This document shows, piece after piece, positions 1-7,447 of a stretch of 64,000 bases of DNA. The stretch lies in assembly GCF_030010415.1 (NCBI RefSeq), contig NZ_JASCSA010000002.1; one strand, written 5' to 3'. The position numbers were made by a program, and so were the translations under genes. Under the pieces are notes generated by a model. That model had not been told where the DNA came from. It saw only the letters and a list, made by a program, of their open reading frames with translations, and made no database searches. The stretch comes from Cobetia amphilecti. Its GTDB lineage: Bacteria; Pseudomonadota; Gammaproteobacteria; Pseudomonadales; Halomonadaceae. The first letter of the stretch is position 1. The number at the start of each line of letters is the position of its first letter.

Positions 1-92
1 CCTGCAAGGTGGACCGTTGCGACGCCGATGACCAGACGGACTTCATCACCTTCCTGGATGCCGTACGCGGCGACCTCAAGCAGTGGGTGTGA
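1..92 (+). CDS. C-terminal end of an unidentified protein (partial)
   Basis: An open frame enters the window from the left and stops at TGA 90-92. The visible tail of about 29 residues begins CKVDRCDADD and ends LKQWV. It is too short to assign to a family. A hairpin follows at 148-185, consistent with the end of a transcription unit. The frame is inferred from the absence of other stops and from the position of the following hairpin. Confidence 0.5.
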   Translation, partial: CKVDRCDADDQTDFITFLDAVRGDLKQWV

Positions 93-432
93 CGCGCCCA
101 GGCGTGTACGCCAGCCCCTGATGAAGGGATGACTCCCTGAATCGGCTCAATGATGCCCACTCGCCTCGTGCAGTGGGCATCATTGCTGTCAGGGGCAAGA
201 AAACTGCTGGCTCATGCCAGTGCCGGCCTGACGGGGCCTTTGTTTCCGAAATGGAATCTATCCATTTCCCATCTCGCACAGATAGCGACAAATATTGACC
301 CGACAGACCGGAACCCCTGTCACTGTTGCGACAGTAGCAACCTGAGGTTACTCATCGTGCAGGAAACTCCGGGCCCTCGACTGACTCATAGTACGCAGAA
401 CATGCTCGTCATCTGATTACAGGAGTCAGTCC
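93..432. other. Intergenic region upstream of the CBS-domain gene
   Basis: 340 bases without a convincing gene. It holds the hairpin at 148-185, then an AT-richer stretch from about 248 to 300 that contains an operator-like inverted repeat, GAAATGG-N7-CCATTTC, at 248-268. Nothing else was recognised. Confidence 0.5.
148..185 (+). terminator. Hairpin, probable terminator of the first gene
   Basis: The arms CAATGATGCCCACT and AGTGGGCATCATTG pair perfectly (14 bp) around a 10-base loop, 56 bases after the stop at 92. No strong T run follows, so it may be a weak terminator or a 3' stabilising hairpin. Confidence 0.6.
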
Positions 433-1047
433 ATGAATGCCATTGCACCGTCGGCTTATCATACCCTCGACGTAGAAACTCTCTCTCATGTCACCTCCGC
501 TCGCCTGCCTTTGCAGCCGATCGGCGACATCACCATGGATAGCCCGGCCAGTGAGCTGGTGACGGACTTTGCCGTCACCGCCGGTCGCAGCATTCAGGGC
601 AGCGCCTCCATCGGTCAGGCACTGGCGACCATGAAACAGGCGGGGGTGCGCCTGCTGCTGGTCCACGATCATGATGGCACCTTCACCGGCGTGGTGACTT
701 CGCGTGAGCTGCAGGGTGGCCGAGTCGTGATGCGTGCCATGACCCGCTTCAATGTTCAGCGCGACGAAGTCACTACCGACATGGTGCAGATACCCCGCGC
801 AGAGCTGCAGGGCATTCCTCTCGCCGTGCTCAAGCGCGCCCGCGTCGGGGACCTGGTCGAGACGCTGCGTCAGAGTGGCGAATCCCACCTGCTGGTGACC
901 GAGCAGGGCGATGATGGCAAACCCAGCGTGCGCGGTCTGGTCGCCGCCTCCCGCGTCGGCAAGGCCTTGGGACTCGATCTGGAGCACCCGCCGGAAGCTC
1001 GCAATTTCGCTGATATCTGCCGGGCCGTGCTGGGCAAGTACGAGTGA
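433..1047 (+). CDS. CBS-domain protein
   Basis: A 204-residue soluble protein with two CBS-like repeats. The first covers about residues 50-105 (GRSIQGSASIGQALATMKQ, then LLLVHDHDGTFTGVVTSREL). The second covers about 135-190 (RARVGDLVETLRQSGESHLL, then VRGLVAASRVGKALG). CBS pairs usually bind adenine nucleotides and regulate a partner protein or domain; here they stand alone, so the partner is unknown. The start is supported by AGGAG about seven bases upstream. No membrane segment or enzyme domain is visible. The gene appears monocistronic: 235 bases separate it from the next gene. The family assignment is by pattern recognition; the ligand and role are not deducible. Confidence 0.8.
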   Translation: MNAIAPSAYHTLDVETLSHVTSARLPLQPIGDITMDSPASELVTDFAVTAGRSIQGSASIGQALATMKQAGVRLLLVHDHDGTFTGVVTSRELQGGRVVMRAMTRFNVQRDEVTTDMVQIPRAELQGIPLAVLKRARVGDLVETLRQSGESHLLVTEQGDDGKPSVRGLVAASRVGKALGLDLEHPPEARNFADICRAVLGKYE

Positions 1048-1297
1048 CCCGACAAGGGTAGGCAGTGTTCTCAGTCATCTGGCTGACAGAGGCGTCATGA
1101 AGCCGCGTCTTGACAAGATGGTTTATCCCCAGACTGGTGCTTGATTCGGGAAAAATGCTCACAAACGGCGTATGATGTGGCTATCAGCGCGAGATATCAC
1201 TTGGCAGGCAGCATGGAAGCGCCTGTCGGTCAGAGAGATGACTCGGGCTCTGACGGATATACTCAGCCAACGGATGGTGTAGATGAGGATTTCAGCC

Positions 1298-1912
1298 ATG
1301 CCATTACGCTCACTGCGTGATCATCTTTTCAAGCAGCGCCACGTCGAGGTGCTTGTCATCAAACAGATTGATGGCGAGCTCGTGCATGTGTGTGGTGCCG
1401 GCATCGTGGAAGGCAACGGCAGCGTCAGTCACAAGCGGCGTGAGCTGCAGCGTGACAACCATGCCTTCCCGGTGCGCATGCATGATGGCAATCAGGTACT
1501 TCAGCCGGACGACTTCAATCGTCTGGTGCTGCTGGAGGAAGTGACCCTACACCCCCTTGGCTGCCAGCCGAAGGAAGCCATCTCGCTGGAGGTGGCTGGC
1601 CATCGCTATCGTGTCGCGCATACTCCCATGCGCTGCTGGCATTTCCGCGGCCACCTCGTGCTGGAGCGCACGCCCCAGGGCATGCTGCTGAGCACCGAGG
1701 ACATGACCCTGATTCGCGCCAAGGCGAGTCGCCAGCCAGTCTCCAATACGGCACGCGCCAATGCCGAGCGCCTGCAGAAGACGCCCGCATGGCGCAATGT
1801 CGCTCCCCGCGGCCACGACGTGCATGCCGACGGCGCCACGACACGTCAACGCGCGGCAGCACGCAGAATCGACAGCCCGTCACGTGAGCTGGAGCTTGAG
1901 CCCAAGTACTGA
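1298..1912 (+). CDS. Unrecognised hypothetical protein
   Basis: A 204-residue protein I do not recognise. The first 130 residues look folded and mixed alpha/beta (for example HVEVLVIKQIDGELVHVCGA and CQPKEAISLEVAGHRYRVAH). The last 70 are Arg/Ala/Thr-rich and probably disordered. I chose ATG 1298 because GAGGA at 1285-1289 lies eight bases upstream; an in-frame ATG at 1283 would add five residues but has a poorer ribosome-binding site. No signal peptide or membrane segment is visible. A strong hairpin follows at 1970-1997. It is probably a lineage-specific gene; the codon pattern is GC3-rich like its neighbours. Confidence 0.6.
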   Translation: MPLRSLRDHLFKQRHVEVLVIKQIDGELVHVCGAGIVEGNGSVSHKRRELQRDNHAFPVRMHDGNQVLQPDDFNRLVLLEEVTLHPLGCQPKEAISLEVAGHRYRVAHTPMRCWHFRGHLVLERTPQGMLLSTEDMTLIRAKASRQPVSNTARANAERLQKTPAWRNVAPRGHDVHADGATTRQRAAARRIDSPSRELELEPKY

Positions 1913-1969
1913 GGCACAGGAGCGGCGAATCGCGACGGGGACATTGAGCCAAGACAGATGTATTGAGAC

Positions 1970-1997
1970 AGAACGCTCGGCAATTGCCGAGCGTTCT
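1970..1997 (+). terminator. Hairpin terminator
   Basis: AGAACGCTCGGCA and TGCCGAGCGTTCT form a perfect 13-bp stem with only two central bases (AT). It lies 57 bases after the stop of the preceding gene. It lacks a long T run. Confidence 0.6.
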
Positions 1998-2096
1998 GCT
2001 GTCCAGGGCCCGGTTCGAGGAAGAACGGCTCGCGGCAAGACAGCTTGAGCATATGCCGGTATTCTCACAGACCTGTCCTCTCGTTCAGGTTTCCTC

Positions 2097-3296
2097 ATGC
2101 GCCGAATGCCAGCATCCCTTTTCCTGCTCATCCTGATTCTGGTCGCCCTGAACCTGCGTCCGGCGCTGTCATCCCTGGCGCCCCTGCTGGATCGCATCAC
2201 CCAGGACCTGGGCCTGAGCACGCTGGCAGCGGGCCTTCTCACCACACTGCCCGTCGTCTGCCTGGGGCTCTTCGCCCCACTGGCGCCGCGCCTGGCCCGC
2301 CGCCTGGGGGTAGAGCGCACCCTCAGCCTTGCCCTGGTCACTCTCGGCACCGCCCTGTGGTTGCGGGCCAGCGACATGGCGCTGCTGCTGTATCTCGGCA
2401 CCCTGTTATGTGGCGGCAGCATCGGCGTCGCCGGCACCCTGCTGCCCGCCATCGTCAAGCGTGAGCATCCTGAGCGAGCCGACCTGTTCACCGGCGTTTA
2501 CACCATGGCGCTATGTCTTGGTGCGGCGCTAGCCGCGGGACTCAGCGTGCCACTGGCCAACCTTCTCGACAGCTGGCAAGCCTCATTGGCCTGCTGGGCG
2601 CTGCTTGTGGTGATCGCGCTTCCCGCCTGGCGCCTGAGCATGCCCCACCCGTGGCCAGAGAAGATGACCAGCCAACAGCAGGCCACCCCCCGCCTGTGGC
2701 ACCTGCCGCTGGCCCGTCAGGTCACCTTCTTCATGGGCTGCCAGTCTTCCCTGGCCTATATCGTCTTTGGCTGGCTGCCTTTCCTGCTCCAGCAACGCGG
2801 CCTGAGCGATATCGAATCCGGCTGGCTGATGGCCGCCTCGGTGATGGCACAGGTGCTCACCGCCCTGTTGGCCCCCGTGATCGGCCGCATGGGGCGCGAC
2901 CAGCGCCCCGCCATCCTGCTGCTGCTGTCCTGTACCGCCATCGGCCTACTGGGACTGATGATCGGGCCGCTGTCACTTCGCTGGCTGTTCGCCGTGCTGC
3001 TCGGTTTCGGCCAGGGGGGCAGCTTCTCGATGGCATTGACGCTGCTGGTGCTGCGCACCTCCGATGCACGTCTGGCGGGCGCCCTCTCCGGTATGGCACA
3101 AGGTACCGGCTACATGCTGGCCGCCCTCGGGCCGCTCGCCGTAGGCATTCTGCTGGAAATCACGGCCGACCTGCGCGTGATCGCGTCGCTGTTCGCGCTG
3201 ATCCTGCTGAGCGCCGCCATGCTTGGCTTCCAGGTCGGCAGGCGTCGCCGTATCTGCCTGCGCGAGGATGGCAGCACCGAAGTGGTCGACGGCTGA
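2097..3296 (+). CDS. MFS transporter, CynX/NimT family
   Basis: A 399-residue integral membrane protein with about 12 hydrophobic segments. It opens with LILILVALNLRPALSSLAPL, the N-terminal pattern typical of CynX/NimT-type major facilitator permeases (NLRP...SLAPLL). Basic loop motifs follow segment 2 (APRLARRLGVERTLSL) and segment 8 (IGRMGRDQRP). Relatives export or import small solutes such as cyanate or 2-nitroimidazole; the substrate here cannot be read from sequence. No cyn genes are adjacent. The gene stands alone, with about 370 bases before the next operon. In-frame ATG 2106 is an alternative start three codons downstream. Confidence 0.85.
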   Translation: MRRMPASLFLLILILVALNLRPALSSLAPLLDRITQDLGLSTLAAGLLTTLPVVCLGLFAPLAPRLARRLGVERTLSLALVTLGTALWLRASDMALLLYLGTLLCGGSIGVAGTLLPAIVKREHPERADLFTGVYTMALCLGAALAAGLSVPLANLLDSWQASLACWALLVVIALPAWRLSMPHPWPEKMTSQQQATPRLWHLPLARQVTFFMGCQSSLAYIVFGWLPFLLQQRGLSDIESGWLMAASVMAQVLTALLAPVIGRMGRDQRPAILLLLSCTAIGLLGLMIGPLSLRWLFAVLLGFGQGGSFSMALTLLVLRTSDARLAGALSGMAQGTGYMLAALGPLAVGILLEITADLRVIASLFALILLSAAMLGFQVGRRRRICLREDGSTEVVDG

Positions 3297-3663
3297 CATC
3301 TTCCCCCCCATTTGGTGAGGCAAGGCCCCACCAAGGCATCAACATTATCTGTCATTCATGCCTGAATGATAGATTTTGCCGATACTACTTGTCGTTGAAA
3401 TTTATATATTCCGAATGTCTCATTTGGATTCCTCTGGTGTCGCTCTACCCTCTGAGTTCTCGTTGTAAAGCAACGAACATTACGCCCTGCCATGTTCGAA
3501 CGCCTCGGCAGTGTTCGAACTGCTCGGCAATGTTTCGAACAGCCAGGCAATGTTCGACCTGCTTCGCAACGAGACCCTCATAACAACAATCTCACACCCA
3601 GAGGCACATGCTCATGTCCTTCGAAAGGATTCGATTGTCCTCCCCCGGCTCGGGAGACACCTC
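3297..3663. other. Intergenic region before the DUF969 operon
   Basis: 367 bases without a gene. The middle (about 3340-3480) is AT-richer than its surroundings and probably carries the promoter. The distal part holds a four-unit tandem repeat at 3493-3569, listed separately. An open frame runs in from 3511 and joins the DUF969 gene, but its amino acid sequence looks non-coding and the ATG at 3664 has the better ribosome-binding site. Confidence 0.6.
3493..3569. repeat. Four-copy imperfect 19-bp tandem repeat
   Basis: Four head-to-tail units occupy 3493-3511, 3512-3530, 3531-3550 and 3551-3569. Each starts TGTTCGAAC or a variant and ends CGGCAA/CAGGCAA/CGCAA. Units 1 and 2 contain the palindrome GTTCGAAC; units 3 and 4 contain TTTCGAAC and GTTCGACC. 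The 19-20 base period places the palindromes nearly two helical turns apart, as in multi-site operators. The array ends 94 bases before the start of the DUF969 gene. A regulatory role is inference. Confidence 0.75.
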
Positions 3664-4437
3664 ATGCTGTCATTGATCGGCGTAGCCATCATCGTCATCG
3701 GCCTGGCACTGCGCCTCAATGCGCTGCTGGTGGTGCTGGTGGCAGGTTTCTCCTCCGGCCTGGTGGCCGGCATGTCACCCACTGAAATTCTCGCCGCGCT
3801 CGGTCAGGCCTTTACCGACAACCGCGCCGTCTCGCTGTTCATCATCACCCTGCCGGTGATCGGGCTGCTCGAACGTAATGGACTGCGCGATCAGGCCGAA
3901 CATCTGGTCCAGAAACTACGGGCCGCCAGCGCCGGGCGCATCTCCTTCAGCTACCTGGTGCTGCGCAAGGCGACCAATGCCTTCGGCCTGCAGCTCGGTG
4001 GCCACCCGGCGATGATCCGGCCGCTGGTCGCCCCGATGTCAATCGGCGCCGCCGAACGTGATCTCCCCGAAGAGGCGCTGAGCTCGCCACGCTTCAAGGC
4101 CCTGAGCCAACGCATCCGCGTTCTGAATGCCGTCAGCGAGAACTTCGGCAACTTCTTCAGTCAGCTGATCTTCGTGGCTTCCGGCGGGCTGTTGCTGATC
4201 AAGAGCGTGCTCGACAAGAGTGGCGCCAGCGTCAGCCTGGCCGACATGGCACTGTATGCCATTCCCACCGCGCTGGTGTCACTGGTGGTGGTATTCGTGC
4301 TCTGCCGCCGGCTGGACGCGCGCATTCGCCGTGAACATCAGCTGCTGCGCGAGGAATACCCCCAGCCCTCCGGCCAGACCAACGCGACACCGGGCAAGGA
4401 CACCTTCACCACTTCTGCGACGGAGAGCCACTCATGA
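3664..4437 (+). CDS. DUF969 family membrane protein
   Basis: A 257-residue membrane protein matching the DUF969 family. It has hydrophobic segments at about residues 1-45, 55-75, 155-175 and 190-215, with conserved-looking stretches such as NAFGLQLGGHPAMIRPLVAP and NAVSENFGNFFSQLIFVASG. ATG 3664 was chosen because GGGAGA lies just upstream; a longer frame reaches back to 3511 but runs through the repeat array. The gene overlaps the DUF979 gene by four bases (ATGA), implying translational coupling. DUF969 and DUF979 proteins travel together, often with pyroglutamyl peptidase, and are thought to form a two-part permease. That link and a 5-oxoproline-type substrate are inference. Confidence 0.85.
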   Translation: MLSLIGVAIIVIGLALRLNALLVVLVAGFSSGLVAGMSPTEILAALGQAFTDNRAVSLFIITLPVIGLLERNGLRDQAEHLVQKLRAASAGRISFSYLVLRKATNAFGLQLGGHPAMIRPLVAPMSIGAAERDLPEEALSSPRFKALSQRIRVLNAVSENFGNFFSQLIFVASGGLLLIKSVLDKSGASVSLADMALYAIPTALVSLVVVFVLCRRLDARIRREHQLLREEYPQPSGQTNATPGKDTFTTSATESHS

Positions 4438-5345
4438 ACGGTATCGACGCTCTCTACCTGATTACCGGCTTCGCCATCATGGCCTTTGCCGTCCTGACGC
4501 TCACCGATCGTGATCACCCGCGCAGACTCGGCACCAGTGCCTTCTGGATGATCTTCGGCATCAGCCTGGCATTTGGACAATGGCTGCCCGATGTCGTGGT
4601 CGGCCTTGCCATGCTGGCGCTGGCGCTGCTGGCCGCCACCGGCCAGCTCGGGTTCGGCAACTATGGCCAGTTGAGCGATGAGGCGCGTCAGACACGCCGC
4701 AAGCGTCTCGGGTCGCGCCTGTTCATCCCCGCACTGGTGATTCCGGTCGGCACCTTCCTTTACACCCTCACGACAGGTCAGAGTGCGCTGGTCGGCCTGG
4801 GCGTCGCGACGGTACTGGCCTTTGCCGTGGCGCTACTGCTGCTGCGCGAGAGCCCGGCGACCGGCATGCAGGAAGGTCGCCGTCTGGCCGATGCCATCGG
4901 CTGGGCCGCCATCCTGCCGCAATTCCTGGCCGCCCTTGGCCTGCTGTTCGATCAGGCCGGCGTCGGCCAGACCATCGCCGGGCTGGTCTCGAGCGTGGTG
5001 CCGGATACCAGCCTGATCGCCTGCGTGATTGCCTACTGCGTCGGCATGGCCGTGTTCACCATGCTGATGGGCAACGGCTTCGCGGCCTTTGCGGTCATCA
5101 CCTCCGGCATCGGCTATCCGCTGGTCATCGCGCTGCATGGCGGCAATCCGGCCATCGTCGGCGTGCTGGGCATGCTGTCCGGCTACTGCGGCACGCTGAT
5201 GACGCCGATGGCCGCCAACTTCAACATCGTGCCGGCCGCCCTGCTGGAACTGGATGACCGCTACCACATCATTCGCGCGCAGATACTGCCTGCGCTGGTC
5301 ATGCTGGCCGCCAACATCAGCCTGATGCTGCTGCTGGCCTTCTGA
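4434..5345 (+). CDS. DUF979 family membrane protein
   Basis: A 303-residue, very hydrophobic protein of the DUF979 family with about nine membrane segments. It starts MNGIDALYLITGFAIMAFAV. A conserved-looking region near residues 195-265 contains VFTMLMGNGFAAFAVITSGI, HGGNPAIVGVLGMLSGYCGT and MTPMAANFNIVPAALLEL, reminiscent of substrate-binding re-entrant loops in ion-coupled transporters. Its start overlaps the DUF969 stop. It is followed after 76 bases by pcp, with a strong hairpin in between. The two DUF proteins are most simply read as two subunits of one transporter. Confidence 0.85.
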   Translation: MNGIDALYLITGFAIMAFAVLTLTDRDHPRRLGTSAFWMIFGISLAFGQWLPDVVVGLAMLALALLAATGQLGFGNYGQLSDEARQTRRKRLGSRLFIPALVIPVGTFLYTLTTGQSALVGLGVATVLAFAVALLLLRESPATGMQEGRRLADAIGWAAILPQFLAALGLLFDQAGVGQTIAGLVSSVVPDTSLIACVIAYCVGMAVFTMLMGNGFAAFAVITSGIGYPLVIALHGGNPAIVGVLGMLSGYCGTLMTPMAANFNIVPAALLELDDRYHIIRAQILPALVMLAANISLMLLLAF

Positions 5346-5363
5346 TCTCCCACTCTTACCCGC

Positions 5364-5403
5364 GCATCGATCACCGCCAGCCGTGACCCGCGGTGATCGA
5401 TGC
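5364..5403 (+). other. Strong intercistronic hairpin between DUF979 and pcp
   Basis: GCATCGATCACCGC at 5364-5377 and GCGGTGATCGATGC at 5390-5403 form a perfect 14-bp stem with a 12-base loop. It lies between the DUF979 stop (5345) and the pcp start (5422), leaving the pcp ribosome-binding site AAGGA (5409-5413) just outside. There is no T run, so it looks less like a terminator than an mRNA-processing or stability element that sets pcp levels relative to the permease genes. Confidence 0.7.
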
Positions 5404-5421
5404 CAGCCAAGGAATGTCATC

Positions 5422-6081
5422 ATGCGTCGTCTGCTACTCTGTGGCTTCGAGCCCTTCGGCACGGATAGCGTCAATCCCGCCCTCAAGATCATCGAACAAC
5501 TGGACGGCCAGACACTGGCCATGCACGACCAGCCCGATGAGCGCTTCGAGATCATCACCTGCCGGGTGCCGGTGACACGCTACGCCGCGATTGACAGCGT
5601 CATCGAGGCCATCGGCGAGCACGCCCCTGACACCGTGATCATGCTCGGCCAGGCCAGCGGTCGCAGTGCCATCACGCCGGAGCGGGTCGCCATCAACCTG
5701 GATGACTATCGCATCAAGGACAACGGTGGCCACCAGCCGGTGGATGAGCCCATCGAGGCCGACGGCCCGGATGGCTGCTTCACCACCCTGCCGATCAAGG
5801 CGATGGTCAACGACCTCCAGGCGGCGGGCCTTCCCGCCAGCGTCTCCTACACGGCAGGCACCTTCGTCTGCAACCACCTGTTCTATGGGGTGCAGCGTCA
5901 TCTGGCGGATAGCCCCATCCGCTCCGGCTTCGTGCATATCCCGGCGCTGCCCGAGCAGAGTGTCGATGGCCGCCTGCCGACCATGAGTCTTGAAAGCATG
6001 CTCGAAGGCGTACGGGTGATGTGCATCAGCGCCATGTCCCATCAGGAGGATGCGCGCATCGGCGGTGGCAATATCAGCTGA
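5422..6081 (+). CDS. pcp: Pyroglutamyl-peptidase I
   Basis: A 219-residue cytoplasmic cysteine peptidase that removes N-terminal pyroglutamate from peptides. Family features are all visible: N-terminal LLLCGFEPFG, the catalytic Glu near residue 87 (ITPERVAIN), the catalytic Cys near 150 (AGTFVCNHLFYG) and the catalytic His near 172 (GFVHIPALPEQ). Length agrees with the family (about 215). Start at ATG 5422, with AAGGA eight bases upstream. It is the last gene of the DUF969-DUF979-pcp unit, suggesting that the permease imports pyroglutamyl peptides or 5-oxoproline that Pcp then processes or generates. Product confidence is high; the transport link is inferred. Confidence 0.95.
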   Translation: MRRLLLCGFEPFGTDSVNPALKIIEQLDGQTLAMHDQPDERFEIITCRVPVTRYAAIDSVIEAIGEHAPDTVIMLGQASGRSAITPERVAINLDDYRIKDNGGHQPVDEPIEADGPDGCFTTLPIKAMVNDLQAAGLPASVSYTAGTFVCNHLFYGVQRHLADSPIRSGFVHIPALPEQSVDGRLPTMSLESMLEGVRVMCISAMSHQEDARIGGGNIS

Positions 6082-6131
6082 GCGCCACCATCGCGTCGCG
6101 GCTGAACGCCCGACTCCGACAGCTCCCCTGC

Positions 6132-6159
6132 AAGCCGGCATGCGTTACAATGCCGGCTT
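6132..6159 (+). terminator. Hairpin terminator after pcp, overlapping the ansA promoter
   Basis: AAGCCGGCAT (6132-6141) and ATGCCGGCTT (6150-6159) pair perfectly around an 8-base loop. The loop and the second arm include TACAAT, a good -10 box, so the same bases may end pcp transcripts and start the asparaginase transcript 24 bases before its ATG. Confidence 0.55.
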
Positions 6160-6183
6160 TCCCATTTCTGGCAGGTGGACACG

Positions 6184-7230
6184 ATGACTCCCGAGACACA
6201 CATCCTAGTGCTGTATACCGGCGGAACCCTGGGCATGGTGGAAAGTGAACAAGGACTGGTACCTGCCGGTGACTTCGATACACGTCTGCGCGCAGCACTG
6301 GAACAACTGCCCCCCAGCCGTCGTGGCCGTCTGCCCGCCTTCACCCTGCGCGAGTTTCCACAGCTGATTGACTCCTCCTCCGCGACACCGGCGGACTGGC
6401 ACACCATCGCCAGCCAGATCGCGGACGCCTACGACAGCTTCGATGGCTTCGTCGTCCTGCAGGGCACCGACACCCTGGCCTGGACGGCCTCCAGCCTCGC
6501 CTTCCAGCTCAAGGGCACCGCGCGCCCGGTGATCGTCAGTGGCGCACAGTTGCCGCTGGAAGCCGAGCACAGTGACGCGCTGGGCAATGTCGAACTGGCA
6601 CTCACCGCCGCCGCCCAGCCGACCCTCAATGAAGTCGTGGTCGCCTTCGGCGGGCAGCTGCTGCGTGGCGTGTGCACCCGCAAGTGGTACACCCAGGACC
6701 ACCGCGGCTTCACCACGCCCAATGCGCCGCTGCTGGGCGAATGGGTCGATGACCGCGTCGTGCTCTACCCCGGCCGCCTGATGGATGATCAAGGCCCCGC
6801 CTTCGAGCTGCCCGACTATGCCCGCCTCGGCAAGGACAGCATCATTCGCCTGCCGCTCTACCCCGGCATCAGCGCCGAGAGCGTGCGTGTGCAGTTGATG
6901 CGCCCCGAGGTCAAGGGCGCCGTGCTGGAGCTGTGGGGCAGCGGCAATCTGCCGGAAGACGGCGAGCTTCTGGGGGTATTGGCCGATGCGCGTGGCGAAG
7001 GCAAGCTGCTGGCCGGTATCAGCCAATGTCCGCACGGGCCGGTCACCATCGGCCACTATGCGGCCGGCGCAGGCCTGGCCACTGTCGGCGTGCTGTCAGG
7101 CGACGACATGACGCTGGAAGCGGCCTTCACCAAACTGCTGCATCTGGTGGCGCTCGATCAGGATGAGGACTGGCAGCGGGAACGCTTCCTGATGCCCTTG
7201 GTAGGCGAGCGCGCCAGCGGCCTGCTGTGA
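6184..7230 (+). CDS. ansA: Type I (cytoplasmic) L-asparaginase
   Basis: A 348-residue enzyme hydrolysing asparagine to aspartate and ammonia. The two catalytic threonine motifs are present: LYTGGTLGM near residue 12 and VLQGTDTLAWTASSLAF near residue 90. Also visible are VIVSGAQLPL and the allosteric-domain style C-terminal half (LELWGSGNLPEDGELLGVL). There is no signal peptide, which separates it from the periplasmic type II enzyme. ATG 6184 was chosen because AGGTGG lies just upstream; a GTG at 6175 would add three residues. It is monocistronic, followed by a short tandem repeat and a bidirectional terminator. Confidence 0.93.
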   Translation: MTPETHILVLYTGGTLGMVESEQGLVPAGDFDTRLRAALEQLPPSRRGRLPAFTLREFPQLIDSSSATPADWHTIASQIADAYDSFDGFVVLQGTDTLAWTASSLAFQLKGTARPVIVSGAQLPLEAEHSDALGNVELALTAAAQPTLNEVVVAFGGQLLRGVCTRKWYTQDHRGFTTPNAPLLGEWVDDRVVLYPGRLMDDQGPAFELPDYARLGKDSIIRLPLYPGISAESVRVQLMRPEVKGAVLELWGSGNLPEDGELLGVLADARGEGKLLAGISQCPHGPVTIGHYAAGAGLATVGVLSGDDMTLEAAFTKLLHLVALDQDEDWQRERFLMPLVGERASGLL

Positions 7231-7259
7231 GTCCTGGCGACCCCGCGTGTCGCTGAGCG

Positions 7260-7301
7260 CTGAGCTCTAGCCTCTGAACTCTAGCCTCTGAACTCTAGCC
7301 G
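7260..7301. repeat. 14-bp tandem repeat, three copies
   Basis: Three consecutive units, CTGAGCTCTAGCCT, CTGAACTCTAGCCT and CTGAACTCTAGCCG, begin 30 bases after the ansA stop. They differ at single positions. The array is non-coding. Similar small arrays sit next to other stop codons in this window. Confidence 0.85.
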
Positions 7302-7345
7302 CTGATCAGCGCGCAAAAAGTCCCCAGGATTGGCCGATAGATAAC

Positions 7346-7383
7346 AGAAAGCCCCTGCCAGGCGTACCTGACGGGGGCTTTCT
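7346..7383. terminator. Bidirectional terminator between ansA and ppc
   Basis: AGAAAGCCCC (7346-7355) and GGGGCTTTCT (7374-7383) form a perfect 10-bp stem, and the loop contains complementary CAG/CTG. It serves converging ansA (+) and ppc (-) transcripts. Confidence 0.85.
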
Positions 7384-7447
7384 AGTTTCGCTGATAAGCC
7401 TTGGCTAATCCTTCACACCAAGGCGCTAATGGGCAGAACCAGCCGGA

